Positions 8,495 through 19,233 of a stretch of 64,000 nucleotides of DNA are shown one piece after another. The position numbers and the translations under genes are program-made. This stretch comes from Rhizodiscina lignyota (Eukaryota; Ascomycota; Dothideomycetes; Aulographales; Rhizodiscinaceae). The notes below the pieces were generated by a model that was not told the DNA's origin, did not search any database, and was given only the letters and a program-made list of their open reading frames with translations. Each line of letters opens with the position of its first letter. Position 1 is the first letter of the stretch. The stretch lies in contig ML978132.1 in the NCBI GenBank assembly GCA_010015805.1, positions 124,001 to 188,000 on the forward strand, in the 5' to 3' direction.

Positions 8495-10303
8495 TCAGGA
8501 CTGATCCGAAACATCCTCAGATCTCTCGATATTCGGTTTGTCGCCATGGGCATCCTTTTCAACATCTCCTGCCGTCTGCAGCGGCTCTCGTTTAGCCTCG
8601 ATACTCCCGATACGGCCATCCTCAGTGACATTCATAGCATCATGCTCGATTCTCTTCTTTTCCTCTTCGCTAATTCCATACCAATGCGCCGCGATGTGCT
8701 TATCGCCAAAGAGCTCACCAATCTCCTCAAGGGTGCGGCCTTTGGTCTCTGGGAAGAGGAAGTAAATGATCGGCAGATAGACGACCGTTGGACAGATGAG
8801 GACGAGGTAGACTGTAGCGTGTTAGCATCAACTCACCCTCGATATGGGGAGACATTTACTCACATTTCCAGCCAATATCGTTCAGAGCTATTGGAGCCGC
8901 AACCAGAGTAACTTCGCTCGCCAAGAAGAACGTTGCCAAGCCCAATGCTGTCCCTTGCGCGCGTAGATGATTCGGCCAAATTTCCGATACATAGACAAAT
9001 TGCGTAGCATCCATGAGGAAGCACCAGAAGAAGATGAAGAACCAGACGAAAAAGACTGCCGCATTCAAGCCAGCCTTGTTATCTGTTCCCAGGAATTGAG
9101 CAGTCAATGCCGCCTCAAAGATCAGACACATGAGACAGCCAGAGGTCCCAATCAGAAGGAATGGACGGCGTCCGAATTTGTCCACGAAAAAAGCGGTCCA
9201 CGTATTGCCGATGATGGTAAAAGTAGTCCAGCAAGCATTTAGAAGGAGGGGGGTGTATCCCGTGAGGCCAAGAGACCCGTAGATGAGCACTCCGTAATTT
9301 GCTAGCACGTAGACACCCTCCATTTGGTCGAAGAACATCAGAAGCACCGAGACAAGAGCACGACGTCGATTGGCTTTCGTGCGGAAGATCTCAAACCGCC
9401 GGTTCAACATCAACTTCTTGTCCGCCTCGTGCTGAAGCTCCATCAAATAGTACTCTTCTTTGGCATGAATATGATTCGGGTCGTCCTTTCGACCATGAAG
9501 ACGTTGGATAATCTGGTAAGCTTCTTCTCGGCGATCTTGACTAAGAAGCCAACGCGGTGAATATGGGATGAACCTGCTGCCAGCCAGCACTATGAGAGGC
9601 GGAACGCATTGAAAAGCCAAGGGGAAGCGCCTGCAGTCGTTAGCTGCCACGTTAGATGATCAATGTCAAACAATGGGTCTCCTACCAAGCGGCTGAAGCA
9701 TGTGGCGAGTCGCCAGGGATATGAGCGCATCCATAACCAATCCACCCAGCGAAACTGTAACCGTAGGCCCACATAATACCGGTAACACACATCATCGCGC
9801 CTCTTGTGTCAGCTGTTGCAACTTCCCCTTGATACATAGGCACAACCATTGCGAGAATACCGGATCCGATGCCTGCGATTACGCGACCAATGGCAAACAT
9901 GGAAATGGCCACAGAACCGGCGTTGAGGGCGCCTCCAATCACGAGAAATACACATCCGATTTGGATGGTATGTTTACGGCTGTATTTGTCTGATGACCAG
10001 GCGGCTATGATGCATCCAACGAACGCGCCTCCGCTGTTTGCGCCATTGAGGCCTCCGAGTATGTTCGTTGTATGCTCATAACCAGGCTCGCCTTGCTGGG
10101 CAAGGTTGAAATAGGCATAGACTGTCGAAGTCAGAATCTAACATTACATTCTCTGCTCAGGAGGACGTACAGTTTGGTTGCCCAGATGTCGAACCAATGA
10201 TAGCTAGACCATAGGCAGTAGCTAGTGTCCCCAGAGCCACAAAAATGACGAGAAGCAAATTGAAAGTGTTGATATGAAAGTTTTCACTACCAAACATCCG
10301 CAT
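8495..10303 (-). CDS. MFS sugar transporter (lactose-permease/hexose type)
   Basis: Plasma-membrane sugar:proton carrier with about 12 membrane segments. Four exons, 10303..10171, 10121..9686, 9630..8864 and 8811..8495, separated by introns of 49, 55 and 52 bp, encode 550 residues; every junction restores the family sequence. Marker motifs are YSPRWLL (usually PESPRWL), DKFGRRPFL, the FVYVSEIWPNHLRAQGTA block and PETKGRTLEEIGELFGD after TM12. The long hydrophilic Glu/Lys-rich C-tail is usual for fungal Lac12-like carriers. The start at 10303 (MRMFGSE) has a second ATG two codons on. Substrate cannot be fixed from sequence. In its upstream region SYGGRG-type hexamers lie at 10743-10748, 10761-10766 and 10828-10833, the form bound by the carbon-repressor CreA. 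This is a weak but expected signal. Confidence 0.92.
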
Positions 10304-12080
10304 CTTGGCGAGATTTGAATGGCCAGTCTTGATTGTTCGTAAAGGATCCAACAGCTGCAGAAGAGAAATGCAAGGGACACGAGGACAACGGGGTATCATA
10401 TCAATCCTGGGTCCTCCGCCGATACCGTCGCTCAGGATCCAACCCCGAGGTAATCTCACGATCTCCGCATATTGGTGGATCATGCACCATCCCCATGGGG
10501 TCGGTCTTACAGTCCAGGTGCGGTAAGAGAGAGCTGCGTCAGTGGCGGTACACCATGATACCACAAGCGAGCGAGCCCTAGGGTTTCAAGCACACCGCTG
10601 TGCCGCTAGACAGTAAGGTGATCTTGGAATCGGCAGGCTTCGGCATCATTTGATTATTGCGGTGTCGTGGTACCAAGCTGGAAATTGATTTGGTGAGCAG
10701 GTGGAATACTCCGTAGTGCCACGGAAAGATAGTAGCGACGGTCTGGAGCGACCATTGGGTCCCCACATTTGCGTTTTTGAGCTTCCTGCAACTATCAGGG
10801 AATCCAGCGAACGGCATTGGAGCGGTTCCCCAGGTTCACTCAGCGGAAATGTCGATCCACGGGGATCCACGGGAATACAGGGGACACAAGGTAAGACACG
10901 GTGAGACGTGTGTATGTGCGGTAGTGTACCTTCAACCCTAACCCCGCGCATCATTTACTGGATGGGAGGGTTAGCCCGCTTCACCATCGAGATACCGAAC
11001 GACTTCGCGGGGGAACAGCCGAAGCTCCTTCGGACCGACTTGTCGAGGCTGGAAATGAAGTGCTTTATTAGTCAAGGTTAGAGGGCTACGTTGACGCTAT
11101 GACTCGGTCTGCCTATTGGTTCATTATTTCCGTGAGTTAGAATATGTGCGTTGACATCTCGAGTATGAACAAAGGTTGAGAGACGAAGGATCAATAATTT
11201 ATAGAAAATGTCAGATGAGATTTATTACATTTGCTGAAAAGAAAGGCCATGACCCTCATCTAAGCTCAGAATAGCAATTATTATAGTAATGTGGTAATAT
11301 TTTCGTTATTTCCGGAATAGCTCCGTTATCGGACCCACATTCCCGATATCGTAAGTTATGCCTCCCCTCGCACAAAACCTGCTTTCTTCATAGAGAGTAT
11401 TATGTTCTCGGGCCTTCATGGAAGATAGGCGCAAAGATCGACCGAAACAATGGGAATTTGCATTTCAATTTGAGAGAGGCCGTGCAACAATAGGTATCTG
11501 AACTGCCTTCAAGACATGCATTTGCAGTCTCGTCAGGCACCAGGATCACCGCAGTCCGGAAGTTTGCTTCAGTGCTAACTACTCCGTCCAATACTCGGTC
11601 ACTTCACGGAACGCCGCGGATCCAGACTAGTTAGCAGATATGCCGCCATCCTCAGTGGCAGCCTCGTTGCATGGAAAAGTGGGCCTTCTGGACGCAGACC
11701 ACCTCTGGCGAGGGTCGAGACCAAAATGTTATGAGCAGCATTGCTTGATGAGTCTGGGCGGTTGTGTGTTATTGGCTAGTGAATTATTATTGGCCCTATG
11801 CTGAGAACTTCGAGAGCATGAGAAGCGAGAAATGCATGAACATGCCATAAGGGTATCTGAATGCAAACCAGCAATTGAGAGCCACCTTTTCGACGCCATG
11901 AAATGCCCAGCGCTACGTCAGAGACGGCTTTTGGAAAACAAAGACAACCTCGGTATCATCCAGGAAAAGCTCCTCGTGCAAAAAGAGACCTCTTTCTGAA
12001 AGACATACTGCATTTGAAAAGCAAAAAAGAAAAGGAAAGAAAATTAGTCGCCTATTAACGCCATGGTCCCCCTTCAACAC
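10304..12080. other. Long intergenic region, no gene seen
   Basis: 1.8 kb between the transporter start and the stop of the SNF2 gene. The half next to the transporter is mixed in composition and holds the CreA-like hexamers. About 11160-11350 is AT-rich with runs of TTATAGTAATG type. No frame with a recognisable product, no terminal repeats and no RNA gene were found. Confidence 0.55.
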
Positions 12081-15000
12081 TTAAGCAGTGTCAGATTCCC
12101 CATCAGTGAGATAGCTAAGGTCAAAGACTTCTCTTTCCTCTTCGGCTTCATCTTCGGACAGGCTTCCAGACTGCCCCGAGATCTCGTCTGGCAGCTGAGG
12201 CGGAAATCTGAAGCCCTGGGAACCTATCAGGGGAAACTTTTGGGGACTTTGATTCGGAGCTTTCATCAAACTGTTGGACTGCTTTTCACTCTTAATGAAG
12301 GCTCTCGTTGCTCTGGGAGGTAAATCGAAAGCACCGTCTGTCATGACGCTCAAGTCTGGCGGGGAGCGCTTCTTTTTCGTCGTTGTGGTAGGTTTTGAGT
12401 TATCACTGCTGTCTCCCGTAAGATCAATACGTTCAGCAATAGTACGAGTATTTGCCTGGTTTGGTACCGGTGATAACGGGGCCCTGGACTTGCCAGGAGA
12501 TTTGCCAGTTGCCGGTGAACGTTCAGCAGCAGGCGAGCCGTCGCGCCTGGAAATTTCCTTCGGGGCCTCGCTAGCGGCCGGCTTGTCGTTATCGGCCGCT
12601 CTTCCTACGTCAGGCGCAGATCTAGGCGGACGAGGGTTGGAAGGGCGCTGCAGAGTTGGCTTAGGAAGCTCCGGCGGAGCAGAAGAACGAATGAGGTTGG
12701 CAGAGTTCGCCTTCGCAATCAGTGAATTTTCTCGAAGCTCACGGGACTCTCTGCGGGATGCGCTCGCAGGTTGGGTAGATGCAGCGCGTATGGCGCTATT
12801 TTGTCTGCGTTCCGCGTTCAGATGAATCGGGGAGTCAAGGCGTCGCTGTTCATCTACATTCGGTGTATTCGTGGTAGTGTGACGTCCTCCCAGGGCGCTA
12901 GGGGAAACGCTCGAAGACGATGGTTTAGCCTTCAAGGGAGAAGGAGAACGAGGGCCAAGGTTGAAGAAGGTCCTCTTTTGAGATGTCGTAATGGTGGGAC
13001 CCGAACTTTTGGTCTCATTGCCACCACTCGCTGGATGTGAATCGTCTGAAGAGCGTTGGCTACCTTTATCATCAGTCGATCGGGAAGCCTTGGGTGGAGA
13101 TTCGGTGCGACGGGTTGGAGGGGCCATCTGGTCCATGCTCTCGATTGGTGAGACATGCGAAATGGGAACATTAGCCGACGTAGATGTTGGAGGATTCATC
13201 GGCGCGACTGGTGCAACATAGTCGGTTCGATCCAATTGCGTGCTGAAACCTGGTTCGGGCACCAAGCTTTGGTTGGAAAGGGTACTCTTTGCAGGATTGG
13301 CCATTTCGGCGATGGAAACCGATGTCGATGGGGTGTCGGCTTTGCCCATGTTCATAATAACATTCTTCACCCATTCTACTGCCTTCTCTGTGTTCCACCG
13401 CGCTTGCTTGAGAGCATCTGCAATGAGATTAGGTTTAGCATCTGGAACTGCCTTGGTGACTATGTCGATTCTGTGCTGCTGTTCGGCGTGTGGAATTTGG
13501 GTTCCCATCGGGCCTAGTCTGGCTCCAGGATGGGTGAAAGCAGTGGGAGTAGAAGCCGTTGCGGCTGTGGGATTCCGCCCTAATCCAGCCTGTTGGTAAA
13601 CAGCCTGCTGATAGCGTCCTGGGTCTTCCTTGCGCATCTTCTCCAACTTGAATTCGTCCTCAACTTCCCTCTCCTCTTCAGCGGTCAATTCTTCATCCGC
13701 AAACTCTGCTTGCAATGTCTCGGTTGTTGTGATTGCTTTGATAGGATACTTTTCGCCCATCGTTTTCCGAGCTTCAAGCACGTGGTCCAGAACAACCTTA
13801 TCCTTGCCGATGTGCTCATCCAGGTCCTCAGCTGGCACGTCTCGAGGCTCAAACAAGAAGTCTGACGTCTTGAGTGCTTGACTGCTTATCTTCTTCTTTT
13901 CGACGACTCTGAAGGCAAGCTGTGTTTTGAATACTGACATGTTGTACAAAGCCTCTTCAAATGTCCCACCGGTGACGAATCGGTATACGAAGACGGGTTT
14001 CTCTTGACCCAAGCGATACGCTCGGCCGACAGCTTGCTCTTCATGGGTTGGGTTGAAGCCAAAGTCGAGAAGAACCACGCGGTTAGCCCCAGGAATGTTG
14101 ATGCCGACGCCGCCCGCGGTAGTAGAGATCAGTAAGACGTCATACTCTCCTTCATTCAAGGCTTTTGCTAGACCTTGTCGTTTCTGCGGCGACACTGACC
14201 CATCCATTCTCGCCGCCTTGATTTTGCGCAGTCTCATGAGTTCCTCGAGATAATCCAAAGTCGGAATACTGTGCGAAAAGACGAGGACTCGATCTTTGAC
14301 TTCCAATTTCAAAGAACGCGTGATGACCTGCATTGCAAAGATAGCTTTCGCTGTATGCGTGGTATCCATGATGTTGGTGTGGGCCGTTGCTAAAATTGCC
14401 TGAAGCTCTTTTACAAGGTCGGCAGGGATGAGTTCTTTGATTGGCTTATCGTCAAGAGCTTTGGTAAAAGCTTCATCAACATTGTCCTGGCCTTGATCAT
14501 CCTTCTTCTGGGAATTAGTTGTCTTTGTCTTCTTAGGTTTTGGCTTCTTTTTGGAATTCGTGGCCAGCGGAGCATTGAGCTTTATCTGAAGCGCTCTTGG
14601 ATGGTTACAGGCAAGCTGCAATAATGCCATCCACTTGAACAAATTGGCAGTAGATACTTCGCCATTCGCAAGGGCGGCGCGGATAATGGCGGAGCATAGG
14701 TCCTTTTGAATGCCGGTAAGTCCAACTTTCAGAACGAATTCCAGTTTTGGCTTGAGGTTGCCTCTCAGGACCTCAATGTTTGCGCGGTTGACTTTTGGTG
14801 CAATTTCGCGATTGAGGACGTGCAATCTCTTCAACGCCTTCCGATGTTGAGACTTGCTGCTGCTCTTGTATAGGCCTTGTTCGATCGGGTCCTTGTAATA
14901 GTTTCTGAATTCCGTCGCATCTCCTAAGAAGCCCGGAGCGACCCATTCAATCATTGCAAAATACTCCAGTAAGTTGTTCGCAAGAGGTGAGCCTGTCAGC

Positions 15001-18000
15001 GCAATTCGGGACGTCGACTTGAACCGCGCAGCTACCCTTCCAAGTAGTGAGCTAATTGATTTCAAGCTGTGAGCTTCGTCGGCGATGATCAAAGTCGGAC
15101 TCTCTAGCAAAATCTTTGCCAGTTCTTTTCGCTCTTCCTCGACCAACTTGCCCCCCTTTCTCTTGACATGGTCACCGTCATTGACAAGGTCACGGAACAT
15201 CTGGTACCCAATGAGCAACACCCCACCTTTTTTATCCCATTCGCGTCCATTGTCAAGTCGATCTGAAGGTGAGGTTATAGAGGTGTCTATCCAGAAAACT
15301 TTGCCAACATCTTTCATAAGGCTTCCGGGGAGCCACTTGATAAACTCTTCCCTCCAATTGTTAATGAGCATTGGAGGACACAGGATGAGGGTTCTCAATC
15401 CACGCAGAGTAGGCGAGAGCTGCTCAGATACCTCAGGATCTTTCGCAGCTACAGAGAGCGTATGGATAAACGCAATTGTCTGCATAGTCTTTCCAAGCCC
15501 CATAGTATGCGCAAGCAGACAACCCTCACCGCCAGTGACAACCTCACGCCACATGAAGCGAACGCCTTCGAGTTGATGCGGTTGCATGTTTGAAGAGATG
15601 GCAACATCGATGTAAATGAATTGGTTTTCGTCCACCTCGTCCACATTGACAACTTCTCCTGCAGAATCCTCGTCGCGTGTTGATTGGCTGTGCATATCCA
15701 AGAACCGCTGGGTATGCTTCTGGGACTCAAGTTGTCGGAACTGAGCCTTTTTGCGCCTCTCCATTGCCTCAGTATTCTGTTTCACTTCCTTCTTTCGACT
15801 TGAACTGAGTTGCTCGAGGACATCCTCATCAGATAATTCATCAGATGAATCGGAAGGCTCCTCCTCCTCTTGATCATCATCGACTGTGTCTGGCGATGTG
15901 ATCGGTTCCTGGTGCTGCTCAAAGAAACCTTTCAAAATTGCTCGGAACTGCGCAATAGCTTCCTTGAGACGAGGTCTGCTGAGTAAATCGTTCTGGGTTC
16001 CTGTCAGGTCCTCCTTGAATTTCGTGTGATCGCATTCTTCGAAAATGACCAACAGGCGAGCAAACTCAAACATAAGTGAGGAAGTGTTGATGTCTACACC
16101 TTTGAGCTTCTTCTCGCCCTGGTGCAGGGCCTTAAGCGCACGATACACTTCGTCATTGAAGTCAACGGCCTGGATGCTGGAAAACCGGGCTCTTAAAAGC
16201 TCGAATAGTTCCAAGCGGAGGGTGAGGAGGACCTTGAAGACGACCTGCTTGCGCATGTTTTGTTCTTCGAGGTATTCCCAATCGTGCTTCACGATCTCTT
16301 CAGCGCTCAGTTGTTTGGTAGGGTGTTGGCTCGAGCCGGATGCAACAGTTTGCGATGGTGGGGCAGGCGTGTTAGATTTAGCAGGCGAGTCCGTATCGGA
16401 ATCTTCACCACAGAGATCAATGACTTCCGGACCATTACCGGTATTCGCCATTTGAGTCATGCTAGGCTCTTGCTTCGTTATCTTTGGATGGTCGACGTCC
16501 ATTCCTAAGCCTGTGTCGGCTGGATTCGGTTCAGCGCCACCATTATCGCTCTCCACTGAGTAGAAACTCAGAGGTGAGGTCCGCAGAGGTTGTTCCTCAT
16601 CTGCGCCAGCAACAGTGTTGTTCCGACCAAGCTCGTCTGGAGTGCGCTTTCTCGGAGGGAAAGCCTCATCGTCCTCTTCAATGAATCCTTCTAGAGCAAC
16701 CCCCACAATGTCTGAGTCGCTATCCAGAGACATGCCGTCTTCATCATCCACAGTAGCAAGTTTCTCCTTTTTCTTCTTGAGCAAAGTAGTCGGTGGCTTC
16801 TCTGGTGCTTGTCGCCTCTTCAAAACGTCCATTTTGAAAAGCTCCTTTTCTCGGTCGACGATCGTTGGCTCCATGCTCCGGCAGGCTTTGATGAGTTCTT
16901 GTTCTTTCCACTCAGAATGAAGGAAGTGCTCTTTCTGTTTGGCGAGCCTATGCGTCAGATTTTTCACGTTCTTCTGTGCAAATGCGATTCGGTCCGCGCG
17001 AGATAAGTTTATCGCATTCTGCTTCCATATACTCCAGGCTTTGTTCTCCTGAAGTGGAAGCTTCTCCGCCTTCCACGTGTCAATATAACCTTGAACAGTC
17101 TCATCGATAACCTCGGCCGCCCTCTTATCAGTGAGAGGGCCATTATTCCTCGCACCCTCTAGCTCTGCCTTCTCCTCCTCAATCTCACGTTCAATGTCCG
17201 AGTCGAAACCACTTTCGTTGTCGGAATCGCCAGCCGCAGGGAGAACATCAGGGTCATCGCTTGCATGTCTTTTGCCATTCCATTTTTCGATAAGATAGTT
17301 GTACTGATCGCCGGAGGAATCGGTTTCCGCGTCCCCGAGAAGGCCATATCCAGCCTCGATGAATTGCGGATCTTCTCTGGTGACGGCTTCTGTTTGAGGA
17401 TCGAAAAGAAGGCCCGAACGATGGCTGCTCTTCTTACTTGCGCCAGCCCGATAAGGATACACCACAACTGCCTTCTGCCCATTTCGATCTACCTCCTCAC
17501 GCTCTGCATTATGCAAGAAATGTTGCATTTGCCTGTTTACGAATTGTTGCTGGCCAATCAGGTGTTGTTGAGGAGCGTGAAGGGCAATGGAGAAGTCGAG
17601 CTGTTGTGGATCATCAACCTTCGCGTCGGTGGTAAGAGACGAGTCGTAAAGAACAACTTCTTCGCCCAACTTGGCATCGCCGAAGAAGAGCTGTTCTACG
17701 GCCATCTTCTTCAAACCAAGGAAGTAATTGGAAGCATCTTCAAGTAGAGATGCCGATTTGGGTGAAGCAATATTGACAATACCACCATTGTTCAACTTGC
17801 GCCGCTTCCTTCCAGACTTGTCTTCCACGAGTGCTTCTCCTGGTCGCGTGTGCGTGCCCACAGGTCCCAGCGCCAAAGCATTCTCTTCCACGTGTGCTGA
17901 TTGGGTCGCTTGATTTGTAGAGGGCAGGGCCAGGTGTGGTGCGGCTTGATCAGTCTTGAACGTTCCTTCAACCACCATTGCGGGTTTGATAATTGAGTGT

Positions 18001-18434
18001 GTCACCTCCGGTATAGCACTCTGAGGGCGAGACAGACGGCCGGACACGCTGTCATGTTCGAAATGAACTCCTGGGACGGTACGGACACTCGGGGTCACGC
18101 TGAAGATTGATTGCTGTCGTTCGACATCACTCTTCTCCTCCGAGAAGTGTTTCTGCGAGATTCTTTGGAGATCTTTGATCGCATTGTGAATGGAAGCTCT
18201 TTGGCCAATGGACCGAATTTTTGCCTCGTTCTGGAGAACATCCTTGTCGATGGATGTTAGCAGCGTGCTGCCATTGACATCATTATCCCGGAGGAATGCT
18301 TCGAACGCGACGGGGTCCGGCAATGCAGAGTGCGGTTTGTCTTTCCAAAGATCTCTGGACTTGCAGAAGTTTTGAACAACATCATCAACACTCCAGTTCC
18401 AGGGATCTCCGGCAGGATCTGCGGCCTGATCCAT
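12081..18434 (-). CDS. SNF2-family ATPase (ATRX/RAD54-like), giant single exon
   Basis: 2117 residues with no intron. The initiator is taken as the ATG at 18434 (MDQAADPAGDPWNW); the frame continues a few codons upstream only from a GTG. Order: an N-terminal SAM-like fold (about 10-85, WSVDDVVQNFC...LLTSIDKDVL); a long acidic, low-complexity part; a helical region; the SNF2 ATPase core from about 930, with Walker A MGLGKT (about 985), DEAH (about 1122), GSPLANNL, and the helicase C lobe with TTAGGVGINIPGA and QAVGRAYRLGQ (about 1477). A UBA/CUE-like helical module lies at about 1655-1705 (IVTKAVPDAKPNLIADALK), then a Ser/Pro-rich disordered tail. The core resembles ATRX/ARIP4-type remodellers. 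Likely a nuclear DNA translocase for chromatin or recombination. The exact orthologue is not determined. Confidence 0.93.
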   Translation of the reverse strand: MDQAADPAGDPWNWSVDDVVQNFCKSRDLWKDKPHSALPDPVAFEAFLRDNDVNGSTLLTSIDKDVLQNEAKIRSIGQRASIHNAIKDLQRISQKHFSEEKSDVERQQSIFSVTPSVRTVPGVHFEHDSVSGRLSRPQSAIPEVTHSIIKPAMVVEGTFKTDQAAPHLALPSTNQATQSAHVEENALALGPVGTHTRPGEALVEDKSGRKRRKLNNGGIVNIASPKSASLLEDASNYFLGLKKMAVEQLFFGDAKLGEEVVLYDSSLTTDAKVDDPQQLDFSIALHAPQQHLIGQQQFVNRQMQHFLHNAEREEVDRNGQKAVVVYPYRAGASKKSSHRSGLLFDPQTEAVTREDPQFIEAGYGLLGDAETDSSGDQYNYLIEKWNGKRHASDDPDVLPAAGDSDNESGFDSDIEREIEEEKAELEGARNNGPLTDKRAAEVIDETVQGYIDTWKAEKLPLQENKAWSIWKQNAINLSRADRIAFAQKNVKNLTHRLAKQKEHFLHSEWKEQELIKACRSMEPTIVDREKELFKMDVLKRRQAPEKPPTTLLKKKKEKLATVDDEDGMSLDSDSDIVGVALEGFIEEDDEAFPPRKRTPDELGRNNTVAGADEEQPLRTSPLSFYSVESDNGGAEPNPADTGLGMDVDHPKITKQEPSMTQMANTGNGPEVIDLCGEDSDTDSPAKSNTPAPPSQTVASGSSQHPTKQLSAEEIVKHDWEYLEEQNMRKQVVFKVLLTLRLELFELLRARFSSIQAVDFNDEVYRALKALHQGEKKLKGVDINTSSLMFEFARLLVIFEECDHTKFKEDLTGTQNDLLSRPRLKEAIAQFRAILKGFFEQHQEPITSPDTVDDDQEEEEPSDSSDELSDEDVLEQLSSSRKKEVKQNTEAMERRKKAQFRQLESQKHTQRFLDMHSQSTRDEDSAGEVVNVDEVDENQFIYIDVAISSNMQPHQLEGVRFMWREVVTGGEGCLLAHTMGLGKTMQTIAFIHTLSVAAKDPEVSEQLSPTLRGLRTLILCPPMLINNWREEFIKWLPGSLMKDVGKVFWIDTSITSPSDRLDNGREWDKKGGVLLIGYQMFRDLVNDGDHVKRKGGKLVEEERKELAKILLESPTLIIADEAHSLKSISSLLGRVAARFKSTSRIALTGSPLANNLLEYFAMIEWVAPGFLGDATEFRNYYKDPIEQGLYKSSSKSQHRKALKRLHVLNREIAPKVNRANIEVLRGNLKPKLEFVLKVGLTGIQKDLCSAIIRAALANGEVSTANLFKWMALLQLACNHPRALQIKLNAPLATNSKKKPKPKKTKTTNSQKKDDQGQDNVDEAFTKALDDKPIKELIPADLVKELQAILATAHTNIMDTTHTAKAIFAMQVITRSLKLEVKDRVLVFSHSIPTLDYLEELMRLRKIKAARMDGSVSPQKRQGLAKALNEGEYDVLLISTTAGGVGINIPGANRVVLLDFGFNPTHEEQAVGRAYRLGQEKPVFVYRFVTGGTFEEALYNMSVFKTQLAFRVVEKKKISSQALKTSDFLFEPRDVPAEDLDEHIGKDKVVLDHVLEARKTMGEKYPIKAITTTETLQAEFADEELTAEEEREVEDEFKLEKMRKEDPGRYQQAVYQQAGLGRNPTAATASTPTAFTHPGARLGPMGTQIPHAEQQHRIDIVTKAVPDAKPNLIADALKQARWNTEKAVEWVKNVIMNMGKADTPSTSVSIAEMANPAKSTLSNQSLVPEPGFSTQLDRTDYVAPVAPMNPPTSTSANVPISHVSPIESMDQMAPPTRRTESPPKASRSTDDKGSQRSSDDSHPASGGNETKSSGPTITTSQKRTFFNLGPRSPSPLKAKPSSSSVSPSALGGRHTTTNTPNVDEQRRLDSPIHLNAERRQNSAIRAASTQPASASRRESRELRENSLIAKANSANLIRSSAPPELPKPTLQRPSNPRPPRSAPDVGRAADNDKPAASEAPKEISRRDGSPAAERSPATGKSPGKSRAPLSPVPNQANTRTIAERIDLTGDSSDNSKPTTTTKKKRSPPDLSVMTDGAFDLPPRATRAFIKSEKQSNSLMKAPNQSPQKFPLIGSQGFRFPPQLPDEISGQSGSLSEDEAEEEREVFDLSYLTDGESDTA

Positions 18435-19233
18435 GCCGGGCGGCTTTCCCACTCGCGTGAATGCAGTGACTAGGAATCGAAGAATCTCCTGTAAGAGAAA
18501 TTGTTCTGGGGAATCTCAAGAAACCAGGCAATGTAAGTCGTGTTGCAAGTCGCCTAAGCGAAAACGAGGTCGAAATCGACTTGTGGGAAGCTTCACAAGC
18601 TCTGGCGCAAGGTAGAGAAACGCGCGCGCGAGTGACTGCGAAAGCTCCTCTCCGAAGAAGATGTAGTACAAAAACGCCTGGCAAACCCGTAAAGTGCGGT
18701 GAGATAGTTTCAGAGGGATATGAAGGAGATAATTACTGTAAATCACGCGTTTCTGAAACTAGCGTGGTGGTCGATTGGAGAGATGGATGGACGTGTCAAA
18801 GTGAGGATAGAGACCAAAATACCCAGATAGGTAAAGAAAATTTTGGCCGGAGCAAGAGAAATACCGGAGCACGATCACCAGACCGTGTTGGTGGTAGTGA
18901 AGAAGGCATACCTCAAACACTCATAGTTGCTGCCCCATCTCCCATCTCGTGGGGAAGGCACGATGGATCATGGCACAGCTCAGCCGCAGCCGCGCGCTAC
19001 GATAGGATATCTGATACGATAGCCAGGCTTGGCATAGTCTCTCCGCGCCCTTCTTCGTTACATGAGGATTATGTCAGCCTCTATATCAGATTGCCTGACT
19101 AATTCCTGACTATTAAATCGGGCTTCCAATACCTCATGAAATTCTCATACTGCGTCCTCATTTCCCATTCTCAATCTCACGTCGAGATTGATCTGAATTT
19201 CATTCTGTCTCCTTGGACTTATCGATTGTCGTG
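18435..19233. other. Divergent promoter between the SNF2 and glutathione synthetase genes
   Basis: About 800 bp with no supported gene. Besides the AP-1-like site listed separately, nothing specific is seen; the part from 18,770 to 18,860 is purine-rich on the + strand. Confidence 0.6.
19096..19102 (+). promoter_or_regulatory. AP-1 (Yap1)-like site TGACTAA before glutathione synthetase
   Basis: TGACTAA lies 138 bp upstream of the GSH2 start codon, followed by a second partial copy (TGACTAT) at 19108-19114. TTACTAA/TGACTAA is the Yap1-type element, and glutathione genes are known Yap1 targets in yeasts. Binding here is inferred from the motif and context only. Confidence 0.35.

Noticed and set aside
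11050-11400. AT-rich stretch upstream of the sugar transporter as a decayed repeat element
   Set aside because: No terminal repeats, target-site duplication or coding remnant could be seen; base composition alone is not enough.
12274-12825. Long + strand frame (183 codons) opposite the SNF2 gene, with others along the same gene
   Set aside because: They are antisense shadows of a well-supported coding frame and show no family features of their own.
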